Below, piece by piece: positions 1-5,202 of a DNA stretch of 7,604 nt (positions are counted from its first letter, which is position 1; the number at the start of each line of letters is the position of its first letter). Source of the stretch: Elusimicrobia bacterium RIFCSPLOWO2_01_FULL_64_13 (GTDB taxonomy: Bacteria > Elusimicrobiota > Elusimicrobia > 2-02-FULL-39-32); contig MGUT01000008.1 of assembly GCA_001800095.1 (NCBI GenBank), forward strand, positions 73,678 through 81,281, read 5' to 3'. A program made the position numbers and the translations under genes. The notes below the pieces were generated by a model. It saw only the letters and a list, made by a program, of their open reading frames with translations, was not told where the DNA came from and did not search any database.

Positions 1-125
1 TCCAGAACATATTGAAGAAAATGGGCGTTGAAAAAGCTCTGGAGAAAGCCGGGGCCAGGCCGGGAGACACGGTCTGGATCGGGACGATGGAATTCGCCTA
101 CGACAAATCCGAAGGATTCTTATGA
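1..125 (+). CDS. obg: Obg-family GTPase, 3' end only (partial)
   Basis: The last 40 codons of a gene that enters from the left edge (in-frame codons begin at base 3) and stops with TGA at 123-125. The readable protein contains LKKMGVEKALEKAGARPGD followed by TVWIGTMEF. This matches the small C-terminal OCT domain of Obg/CgtA GTPases, where a short helix (xxLGVexAL) leads into GDTVxIGxxEF. Obg binds the 50S subunit and acts in ribosome assembly and the stringent response. The GTPase core lies outside the window, so the call rests on the tail alone, supported by proB nearby, since obg and proB are neighbours in many bacteria. The last 28 bases overlap the 3' end of the minus-strand membrane gene. 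I see no stem plus T-run terminator after the stop. The other candidate would be another protein carrying the same tail domain, which is less likely. Confidence 0.82.
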   Translation, partial: QNILKKMGVEKALEKAGARPGDTVWIGTMEFAYDKSEGFL

Positions 126-1126
126 GGGCCCCGTCTTTTTCTCATGAATAGAAGGATCAGGAACCCGATCCCCACCCAGGCCGATTCGCGGATCCTGCGG
201 ATGATCCCGTAGGACAGCCCGGCCTGGGGCGTATACCCCAAAGTCAGGAAGAGAAGCACCCGCCCGCCCTCTCCCACCCCCAGCCGAGCCGGCACGAAAA
301 AGGCCACGTTATTGATGAAGAGCGAGAAGGTCTCTATCGTCATGGCGGCGGCGAGGCTGGTCTGGAGGCCGGCGAGCTTCATGAAGAGAGCGATCTCGAG
401 CACACCTCCGAACCAGGCGATCAGGTTGAACAGGACCGAAAGAGCGAACCGGCGGGGATGATGGGCGTAGAAGTCGCGGATCCCCCGGTCGACACTGTGG
501 GCGGAATCGAGCTTTTTTTCGATCCAGGCCTCGAAGATGGCCGCCTTCCCCAGCCACTTCCCCGCCGGATGGAAGAATCCCCGCTTCTGCACCATAAATA
601 GAAAGGCCGAGACCGCCCCCATGCCTCCCACCACGATCCCCGCCCCCACGTTCCAGGAGACCGGCAGGGAATAGAAGAAAAAATGCGCCGCCCAGCCCAT
701 GAGGAGGAAGAGGGTCATGGAGACGAAATCAGCGAACTTATATACCGTGACGGAGGTGACGGCCGATTCCATGGGCAGAGCGCCGCCCAAGAGCATGACC
801 TTCACCGGTTCTCCGGCCAGGTTCCCCGAAGGCACCGTCATGTTCAACGCGTCCCCGGCGAGATAGGCGGCGAAGAGCCGGCCGAAGCCGACCGCGCCGA
901 ACGGGTCCACCACCCAAAGCCACGCCAGGCAGAAAAAGACCTGGGCCAGGGAATAGACGGCCGCCAGGAACAGGGTGGGCATGAGGCCGAAATGGGAAAG
1001 GTTGGACCAGAGGAGGGACAGCCCGATCCTGTGGATCATCCAGCCCAGGAGCGTGAGGCCGCCCAGGCCTAGGAGGATCTCCAATACGGCGGCGGCCCGT
1101 GCGGGGGCGGAGCGCGGTTCTCGCAT
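98..1126 (-). CDS. Polytopic membrane protein, LPG-synthase TM / flippase-like family
   Basis: A 342-residue integral membrane protein of the family named lysylphosphatidylglycerol synthase TM region or flippase-like (UPF0104, related to HpnL). Hydrophobic segments lie near residues 12-31, 50-73, 80-95, 128-152, 158-179, 227-250, 262-280, 289-307 and 315-328, with an arginine-rich N-terminus and a basic C-terminal tail. Two conserved polar loops are visible: PSGNLAGEPVKV near 99-110 and FVPARLGVGEGG near 277-288, which resembles the family P-x-x-LG-x-x-E motif. There is no soluble aminoacyl-transferase domain, so it is not a full MprF. Members move or help export lipids or lipid-linked glycans; the substrate here cannot be told. 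I chose ATG at 1126 because the protein then starts like other members, with a short basic stretch before the first membrane helix. An upstream GTG at 1183 would add 19 partly hydrophobic residues. No clear ribosome binding site supports either. The gene is antisense to both neighbours. Confidence 0.8.
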   Translation of the reverse strand: MREPRSAPARAAAVLEILLGLGGLTLLGWMIHRIGLSLLWSNLSHFGLMPTLFLAAVYSLAQVFFCLAWLWVVDPFGAVGFGRLFAAYLAGDALNMTVPSGNLAGEPVKVMLLGGALPMESAVTSVTVYKFADFVSMTLFLLMGWAAHFFFYSLPVSWNVGAGIVVGGMGAVSAFLFMVQKRGFFHPAGKWLGKAAIFEAWIEKKLDSAHSVDRGIRDFYAHHPRRFALSVLFNLIAWFGGVLEIALFMKLAGLQTSLAAAMTIETFSLFINNVAFFVPARLGVGEGGRVLLFLTLGYTPQAGLSYGIIRRIRESAWVGIGFLILLFMRKRRGPHKNPSDLS

Positions 1127-1193
1127 GTGACCAAAAATGGTAAGATATACGGACGTTAAAAGCAAGGCGGACGCCAAATTCACCCCGAAATCA
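1118..1193. promoter_or_regulatory. Divergent start region between membrane gene and proB
   Basis: The short, relatively A+T-rich gap must hold the signals for the minus-strand membrane gene and probably for proB. On the plus strand a weak candidate is TTCTCG (1118-1123), 17 bases, then TAAGAT (1141-1146), giving a leader of about 40 bases before the proB ATG. On the minus strand a TATATC/TATCTT sequence (complement of 1142-1149) lies about 16-20 bases before the ATG at 1126, without a good -35 element. Both readings are guesses from consensus matching. The two -10 candidates share the same bases, so the two promoters would compete. Confidence 0.25.
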
Positions 1194-2297
1194 ATGAATA
1201 TTCACCGCGTCGTCATTAAAATAGGCACTTCCATCCTGGCCCAAGGCCGGGACGCGGGGGAGGCCTCCGTCCTGGAGTCCCTGGTGGGGGAGATCTGCGA
1301 TTTCCAGTCCCGGAAATGGGAGATGATCCTCGTCACTTCGGGGGCCATCGGCATGGGCGTCCGGGAACTCGGCTGGGCCCGCCGCCCCCAGGACATTCCC
1401 CGAAAACAGGCGGCGGCGGCGGTCGGCCAGGTCGGCCTCATGGGGACCTACCAGAAGCTTTTCGGGGCCCGCGGCGCGACCGTGGCGCAGGTGCTCTTGA
1501 GCCGGGGGGATTTCGAGGACCGCCGGCGCTATCTGAACGCGCGGAACACCCTCCAGACCCTGATCGGACTGGGGGTGGTCCCCATCATCAACGAGAACGA
1601 CACCGTGGCCGTGGACGAGATCCGTTTCGGGGACAACGACCGGCTCTCGGCCATGGTGGCCGCCAAGATGAGCGCGGGGACCCTGGTGATCCTTTCCGAC
1701 GTGGACGGCCTCTACCGCAGCTCGGCCAGGCGCGAATCGGACCTCGTGGGGATGGTGCCGGAAATCACGGCGGAGGTGGAACGGCTCGCCTGGAAGTCCC
1801 GGTCCGACGGGCCCGGAACGGGCGGCATGGCTTCCAAGATAGACGCGGCCAAGATCGCTTCCCACAGCGGGGTCGTCACGGTGGTGGCGAACGGGTTCAG
1901 GCCCGGCGTCCTGGGCGAGATCCTCGCCGGGAAGCCGGCCGGCACCAAGTTCCTGGCGGCGGGAAAATTGTCCGCGCGGGAGAAGTGGCTCCTCTTCGGG
2001 GCGGTCCCCAAGGGGGACCTCGTGGTGGATTCCGGGGCGGAGGCGGCCCTGCGCGAGCGCAGGAAAAGCCTGCTGGCCATCGGCGTGACCGCCGTCCGCG
2101 GAGCGTTCCGCAAAGGGGATGTGGTCCGGATCCGCGGCGTGAGCGGCCGCGAGATCGCGCGGGGGACCGTGAATTTCTCTTCGGAAGATACGGGCAGGAT
2201 CCGGGGCCTGAAGAGTTCCGAGGTCCGCTCGGCCCTCGGCTCGGGAACCGCTTCGGGCGAGGTCGTCCACCGCGACTCCCTCGCCCTCCTGCCCTAG
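1194..2297 (+). CDS. proB: Glutamate 5-kinase (ProB) with C-terminal PUA domain
   Basis: Phosphorylates the side-chain carboxyl of L-glutamate with ATP, the first step of proline synthesis, in the cytoplasm. The 367-residue product has the length of E. coli ProB. The amino-acid-kinase domain covers about residues 4-255: VVIKIGTS (6-13, catalytic Lys9), LVTSGAIGMG (46-55), NENDTVA (133-139, glutamate binding), FGDNDRLSA (145-153), LSDVDGLY (167-174) and the glycine-rich GTGGMASKIDAAK (208-220, nucleotide binding). The PUA domain follows from about 275 (AIGVTAVRGAFRKGDVVRIR at 295-314). The ATG at 1194 puts the first strand where the family has it. An in-frame ATG at 1137 would add 19 unrelated residues. 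No good Shine-Dalgarno precedes 1194. The usual partner proA (glutamate-5-semialdehyde dehydrogenase) is not in this window; ychF follows after 3 bases, so the two are probably co-transcribed. In the family, feedback control is by proline at the kinase domain. Confidence 0.96.
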   Translation: MNIHRVVIKIGTSILAQGRDAGEASVLESLVGEICDFQSRKWEMILVTSGAIGMGVRELGWARRPQDIPRKQAAAAVGQVGLMGTYQKLFGARGATVAQVLLSRGDFEDRRRYLNARNTLQTLIGLGVVPIINENDTVAVDEIRFGDNDRLSAMVAAKMSAGTLVILSDVDGLYRSSARRESDLVGMVPEITAEVERLAWKSRSDGPGTGGMASKIDAAKIASHSGVVTVVANGFRPGVLGEILAGKPAGTKFLAAGKLSAREKWLLFGAVPKGDLVVDSGAEAALRERRKSLLAIGVTAVRGAFRKGDVVRIRGVSGREIARGTVNFSSEDTGRIRGLKSSEVRSALGSGTASGEVVHRDSLALLP

Positions 2298-2300
2298 TCC

Positions 2301-3383
2301 ATGGAGATCGGGATCGTCGGCCTGCCCAACGTCGGCAAGTCCACGCTCTTCAACGCCCTCACGTCCGGCCACGCGGCCTCCTCCAACTATCCCTTCACCA
2401 CCATCGAGCCCAATGTGGGGATCGTTTCGGTCCCGGATCCCAGGCTCGGCCGCCTCTCCGGGCTCTTCCATCCGGAAAAGGTCACTCCGGCCGCCGTCAA
2501 GTTCGTGGACATCGCGGGGCTGGTCCGGGGAGCGAGCCAAGGCGAAGGCCTGGGCAACCAGTTCCTCTCCCATATCCGCGAGGTGGACGCCATCGTCCAC
2601 GTCGTGCGGCTGTTCGCGGATCCCGGAGTGGTCCATACCCTGGGTTCGGTGGACCCCGCGCGCGACTTGGAGATCATCGAGACCGAACTCATCCTGGCGG
2701 ACATCCAATCGGCGGAGAAGCAGCGGGACAGGCTTGGGGGGTCTGCCCGGACCGGCGACAAGGAATCCAAGGCGAAGCTTGAGATCCTGGAAAAAGTGAT
2801 CCGGACCCTGAACGAGGGCAGGTCCGCGCGCCTGGCCGGGGTGACGGCCGACGACCTCCGGCCGTTTTTCTTCCTGACGGCCAAGCCCATCCTCTACCTG
2901 GGCAACGAGAGCGAGGAGGCCGGGGACCATCCCAGCCCGGAGGCCGCGAAACTCGCGGAGGCCGCGGCGGCGCGGGGGGCAGAGTGGCTCACCGTTTCCG
3001 CCAAGATCGAGTCCGAACTTTCCCAGTTCTCGAGCGAGGAAGAAAAGCGGAGCCTGCGGTCGGACCTGGGCCTCGTGGAGACCGGCCTGGAGAAGCTCAT
3101 CCGGCTGTCCTACAAGATGCTCCGGCTGATCACGTTCTTCACCGCCGGGCCCAAGGAGGTCCGCGGCTGGACCCTGGAGGGCGGAGGGACCGCCGTGGAC
3201 GCCGCGGGCAAGATCCATAGCGACATCGCCGGAGGGTTCGTGCGGGCCGAGGTCTACCGTTTCACCGACATCGATCGCTGGGGTTCGGAAAAAGCGCTCC
3301 AGGAGAAAGGGTTGAAGCGCTCCGAAGGCCGGGAGTACCTGGTCCAGGACGGGGACGTCTGCTACTTCCATTTCCGGGACTGA
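2301..3383 (+). CDS. ychF: YchF/OLA1-family P-loop ATPase/GTPase
   Basis: A 360-residue cytoplasmic nucleotide hydrolase of the Obg-related YchF family, almost the same length as E. coli YchF. Members bind ribosomes and prefer ATP, and are linked to stress responses and translation initiation. Seen in order: Walker A/G1 GLPNVGKST (7-15), switch I around YPFTTIEPNVG (30-40), G3 DIAGLVRGAS (70-79), the helical insert from about 115 to 180, a G4-like NESE at 202-205, and the C-terminal TGS domain from about 277 to 358 (FFTAGPKEVRGWT at 279-291, AAGKIHSDI at 301-309, FVRAEV at 313-318). The N-x-x-E pattern at G4 in place of NKxD is the family hallmark tied to ATP use, although the common form is NVxE. 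The ATG lies 3 bases after the proB stop, with no Shine-Dalgarno in front of it, so translation is probably coupled to proB. Confidence 0.97.
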   Translation: MEIGIVGLPNVGKSTLFNALTSGHAASSNYPFTTIEPNVGIVSVPDPRLGRLSGLFHPEKVTPAAVKFVDIAGLVRGASQGEGLGNQFLSHIREVDAIVHVVRLFADPGVVHTLGSVDPARDLEIIETELILADIQSAEKQRDRLGGSARTGDKESKAKLEILEKVIRTLNEGRSARLAGVTADDLRPFFFLTAKPILYLGNESEEAGDHPSPEAAKLAEAAAARGAEWLTVSAKIESELSQFSSEEEKRSLRSDLGLVETGLEKLIRLSYKMLRLITFFTAGPKEVRGWTLEGGGTAVDAAGKIHSDIAGGFVRAEVYRFTDIDRWGSEKALQEKGLKRSEGREYLVQDGDVCYFHFRD

Positions 3384-3394
3384 ACCGCCGGCCA

Positions 3395-3424
3395 TTGATT
3401 TGAACGCGGCGAATATGATATGAT
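3395..3424 (+). promoter_or_regulatory. Candidate sigma-70-type promoter for the rpsF operon
   Basis: TTGATT (3395-3400) and TATGAT (3419-3424) are separated by 18 bases, each matching four or five of the six consensus positions, in an A+T-rich gap that stands out from the G+C-rich surroundings. With the usual distance from the -10 element, transcription would start near 3430-3432, only a few bases before the rpsF ATG at 3434. An overlapping TATGAT at 3414-3419 is an alternative -10 but would give a 13-base spacer. This is consensus matching by eye. Confidence 0.5.
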
Positions 3425-3433
3425 GAATAGCTC

Positions 3434-3832
3434 ATGAACCAGACCTACGAAAGCATATTTATCTGCCCCGGGGAGATGCCCCAGGACAAGATCGAGGCCG
3501 CGCTGGAGAAGACGAAGGCGGTGATCTCGCGCTCGAACGGCCATATCGTCACGGCCGAGCTTTGGGGACGCCGCAAGCTGGCCTATCCCATCAAAAGAAA
3601 CCGGGAGGGCCATTACGCCTATCTCCTCTTTTCCTCTTCGCCGGGAGTTCCGGCCCAGCTCGACCGCCATTATCGCGTGACCGACACCATCCTCCGGGGC
3701 CTGACCGTGAAAGTGGACCCGCGCCAGCTGGATAAAGTCCAGGCTTCCCTCAAAGCCCAGGCCGCGGCCGCGGCGGGACCGTCTTTGCCGGCGGCGGCCG
3801 AACCGGCTCCTCCTCCCCCTCCTCCAGCATGA
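3434..3832 (+). CDS. rpsF: 30S ribosomal protein S6
   Basis: Small-subunit ribosomal protein that pairs with S18 on the 16S rRNA central domain. The ferredoxin-like fold spans about residues 3-98, with the family features TYESIFICPG (4-13), the WGRRKLAYPIKR stretch (44-55), HYAYLLF (60-66) and the strand ending ILRGLTVKV (86-94). Residues from about 105 to 132 form an alanine- and proline-rich low-complexity tail ending in six prolines and an alanine; S6 tails vary widely and are usually disordered. The ATG at 3434 fits the family N-terminus. No Shine-Dalgarno is visible; the bases before it are GAATAGCTC. The stop TGA overlaps the ssb ATG (ATGA at 3829-3832). It is the first gene of the rpsF-ssb-rpsR-rplI group. 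The tail proline run is a probable EF-P-dependent slow site. Confidence 0.97.
   Translation: MNQTYESIFICPGEMPQDKIEAALEKTKAVISRSNGHIVTAELWGRRKLAYPIKRNREGHYAYLLFSSSPGVPAQLDRHYRVTDTILRGLTVKVDPRQLDKVQASLKAQAAAAAGPSLPAAAEPAPPPPPPA
3807..3825 (+). other. Pyrimidine tract encoding polyproline, just before ssb
   Basis: A 19-base run of only C and T inside the last rpsF codons (five whole proline codons plus part of the flanking ones), ending 3 bases before the ssb ATG. It contains CCTCC repeatedly, which equals the anti-Shine-Dalgarno core of 16S rRNA, so no Shine-Dalgarno can exist at the usual place for ssb. Translation of ssb therefore probably depends on ribosomes finishing rpsF. Confidence 0.7.
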
Positions 3833-4296
3833 CCGTGCTCCGGCTGCATCAGCTCAATGACGTCAAGCTCGTCGGCCGGCTGACCCGGGACCCCGAACTC
3901 CGCTTTACGGGTAAAGGCCAGCCCATCTGCCGCTTCGATCTGGCGGTCAACCGCCGGTTCCGCGACCCGACGGGCGAATGGAAGGACGACACCTCCTTCG
4001 TGCCCGTGGTGGTCTGGGGAGACTCCGGCCAGCGCTGCGCCGACCGCCTCACCAAGGGGAGTCCCGTCTACGTGGAGGGCAGGCTGAAATCCCGCTCCTG
4101 GGAATCCAAGGACGGGCAGAAGCGCTCGAGCCTTGAGGTCAACGCCCAGCGCATCCAATTTCTGGCGAAGGTCCAGGACGCTTCCGCCGGACCGCCGGCG
4201 GACCGTTCCGAGGGTTTTTCCCCTTCCGCGGTCCCGCAGGCCGAAGAAGCGGCCGTTCCTTCTTCCGAAGGTCCGGACGAGGACATCCCATTTTAA
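3829..4296 (+). CDS. ssb: Single-stranded DNA-binding protein (SSB)
   Basis: Binds and protects single-stranded DNA during replication, repair and recombination. The 155-residue product has an OB-fold at about 8-113: NDVKLVGRLTRDPELRF (10-26), ICRFDLAVNRRF (33-44), FVPVVVWGD (57-65), GSPVYVEGRLKSRSW (77-91) and SLEVNAQRIQFL (101-112). A disordered linker rich in Ala, Pro, Ser and Glu follows, ending in the acidic tip GPDEDIPF (148-155), which matches the bacterial SSB tip that docks replication and repair partners. The linker is short. The start is the ATG that overlaps the rpsF stop as ATGA. It has no Shine-Dalgarno, so coupling to rpsF is likely. Placement between rpsF and rpsR is the widespread bacterial arrangement. 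Confidence 0.97.
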   Translation: MTVLRLHQLNDVKLVGRLTRDPELRFTGKGQPICRFDLAVNRRFRDPTGEWKDDTSFVPVVVWGDSGQRCADRLTKGSPVYVEGRLKSRSWESKDGQKRSSLEVNAQRIQFLAKVQDASAGPPADRSEGFSPSAVPQAEEAAVPSSEGPDEDIPF

Positions 4297-4313
4297 CGAA
4301 CGGAGCCTGATCC

Positions 4314-4640
4314 ATGACGACCATCTCTCGACCTTCCGGACCTTTCCGCCCCGCCGGATACCGCCCCGCCGGATACCGCCCCGCCGGATCCCGCCCGCCC
4401 CGTCCGGGAGGACGGTTCGGCAAGCCATTCGGGAGCCGGAGGAAGGTCTGCCGTTTCTGCGCCGAGAAGATCGACTACATCGATTTCAAGAACGTGTCCC
4501 TCCTCCGGACTTTCGTCACGGACCGGGGCAAGGTGCTGTCCGCGCGGACGACCGGGGTCTGCACGTATCACCAAAGGGACCTGGGATTGGCCATCAAACG
4601 CGCCCGGAACATCGCGCTCCTGCCGTTCACGATGTTTTAA
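4314..4640 (+). CDS. rpsR: 30S ribosomal protein S18, zinc-ribbon (C+) type with repeat-bearing N-terminus
   Basis: Small-subunit protein that binds next to S6. The conserved body is residues 42-108: RRKVCRFCAEK (42-52), IDYIDFKNVSLLRTFVTDRG (53-72), ARTTGVCTYHQRDL (77-90) and AIKRARNIALLPF (93-105). Four possible zinc ligands are present, Cys46 and Cys49 (CRFC) with Cys83 and His86 (CTYH), so this is the C+ form; many species carry a C- form lacking these residues. The N-terminal 41 residues are a basic Gly/Pro/Arg-rich extension containing three copies of RPAGY (12-26, last copy RPAGS). A Shine-Dalgarno GGAG at 4302-4305, 8 bases before the ATG, supports the start. The gene lies 17 bases after ssb. 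If the cell also has a C- paralogue, this one would be expected to be lowered by a Zur-type regulator when zinc is scarce; no operator was seen here. Confidence 0.96.
   Translation: MTTISRPSGPFRPAGYRPAGYRPAGSRPPRPGGRFGKPFGSRRKVCRFCAEKIDYIDFKNVSLLRTFVTDRGKVLSARTTGVCTYHQRDLGLAIKRARNIALLPFTMF
4346..4390 (+). repeat. Three tandem 15-base repeats inside rpsR
   Basis: Three head-to-tail copies of CCGCCCCGCCGGATA at 4346-4360, 4361-4375 and 4376-4390; the first two are identical and the third differs only in the last base (C for A). The 15-base period keeps the reading frame and gives RPAGY, RPAGY, RPAGS in the S18 N-terminal extension. Near identity at the DNA level points to recent duplication or slippage. 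Confidence 0.95.
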
Positions 4641-4647
4641 GGCCCCC

Positions 4648-5115
4648 ATGAAAGTGATCCTCCGCGAAGACTTAGCGAAATTCGGCGCGGCCGGCGAGAC
4701 CAAGAACGTCGCCGACGGCTTCGCCCGCAACTTTTTGTTCCCCAAGAACCTGGCCCTGCCCGCGACCCCGGCCAACCTCAAGAGCTGGGAGCAGGAAAAG
4801 AAGGTGAGGGAGGTCCATCTGACCCAGGACCTGGAAGCGGCGCGGAAGATCGCCGGAGACCTCGAGGCCGTGGAACTCGCTCTTCCGGCGAAGTCCGGGC
4901 GCGAAGGCCACCTCTTCGGATCGATCACGAGCCAGATGGTCGCCGATTCGCTTTTGGAAAAGGGATTTTCAATCGACAAGAAGAACATCCTCATGGAATC
5001 GCCGATCAAGACCCTGGGAAGCTATGAGATCCCCGTCAGGATCCATCCCCGGGTGAGCGCGACGCTCAAGGTCACGGTCTCTCCGGAAGGCGGAGCCGCC
5101 GAACCGGCTTCCTGA
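4648..5115 (+). CDS. rplI: 50S ribosomal protein L9
   Basis: Large-subunit protein at the base of the L1 stalk, made of two globular ends joined by a long helix; it helps keep reading frame. The 155-residue product has the N-terminal rRNA-binding domain (MKVILREDLAKFG at 1-13, then GETKNVADGFARNFLFPK at 16-33, the family signature), a charged connecting helix at about 41-75, and the C-terminal domain at about 78-146 with LFGSIT (89-94), SPIKTLGSY (118-126) and the VRIHPRVSATLKV strand region (130-142). A short Ala/Pro/Glu-rich tail ends the protein. AAGG at 4639-4642, overlapping the rpsR stop and 5 bases before the ATG, can serve as the ribosome binding site. The gap to rpsR is 7 bases. Confidence 0.97.
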   Translation: MKVILREDLAKFGAAGETKNVADGFARNFLFPKNLALPATPANLKSWEQEKKVREVHLTQDLEAARKIAGDLEAVELALPAKSGREGHLFGSITSQMVADSLLEKGFSIDKKNILMESPIKTLGSYEIPVRIHPRVSATLKVTVSPEGGAAEPAS

Positions 5116-5155
5116 CCGCGCCCCTTTTCCCCTCGTTTCGACCATCAGCCTTAAA

Positions 5156-5180
5156 GGCGGGTCCGGAGGATCCGGGCGCC
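5156..5180 (+). other. Imperfect G+C-rich hairpin between rplI and dnaB
   Basis: Within the 87-base gap after rplI, GGCG (5156-5159) can pair with CGCC (5177-5180) and GGTCC (5160-5164) with GGATCC (5168-5173, one bulged T), leaving a three-base loop and an unpaired GGG. TTCATGTTTT follows. The T-rich stretch is too broken for a standard intrinsic terminator. It might attenuate or process the transcript between the ribosomal genes and dnaB, or it may be chance in G+C-rich DNA. Confidence 0.3.
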
Positions 5181-5191
5181 TTCATGTTTTC

Positions 5192-5196
5192 GGGAG
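5192..5196 (+). promoter_or_regulatory. Ribosome binding site of dnaB
   Basis: GGGAG, 6 bases before the ATG at 5203, is one of the two clearest Shine-Dalgarno sequences in the window (the other is before rpsR). It fixes the dnaB start; an ATG at 5184 lies in another frame. Confidence 0.75.
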
Positions 5197-5202
5197 AGCG
5201 AT

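Noticed and set aside
115..148. Imperfect inverted repeat with a T-run after the obg stop (ATGAG...CTCAT around 122-145)
   Set aside because: The stem is only about 5-7 pairs and the T-run lies in the loop and not after the stem, so it does not fit an intrinsic terminator.
1137..1193. In-frame upstream ATG extending proB by 19 residues
   Set aside because: The extension is unlike ProB proteins, which begin a few residues before the VVIKIGTS strand. The ATG at 1194 gives the usual 367 residues.
1316..2782. A 488-codon plus-strand frame across proB and ychF
   Set aside because: Low-complexity Arg/Gly/Pro composition, a different frame from both real genes, and no domain. It is a shadow frame.
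1191..3395. A 734-codon open frame on the minus strand opposite proB and ychF
   Set aside because: Its product is rich in Gly, Pro, Arg, Asp and His with no recognisable domain, and it lies exactly over two well-conserved genes. In very G+C-rich DNA the complementary frame stays open by chance.
4314..4434. Possibility that the S18 N-terminal extension is a wrong start
   Set aside because: A good Shine-Dalgarno lies before the ATG at 4314 and no other ATG occurs before the conserved S18 body.
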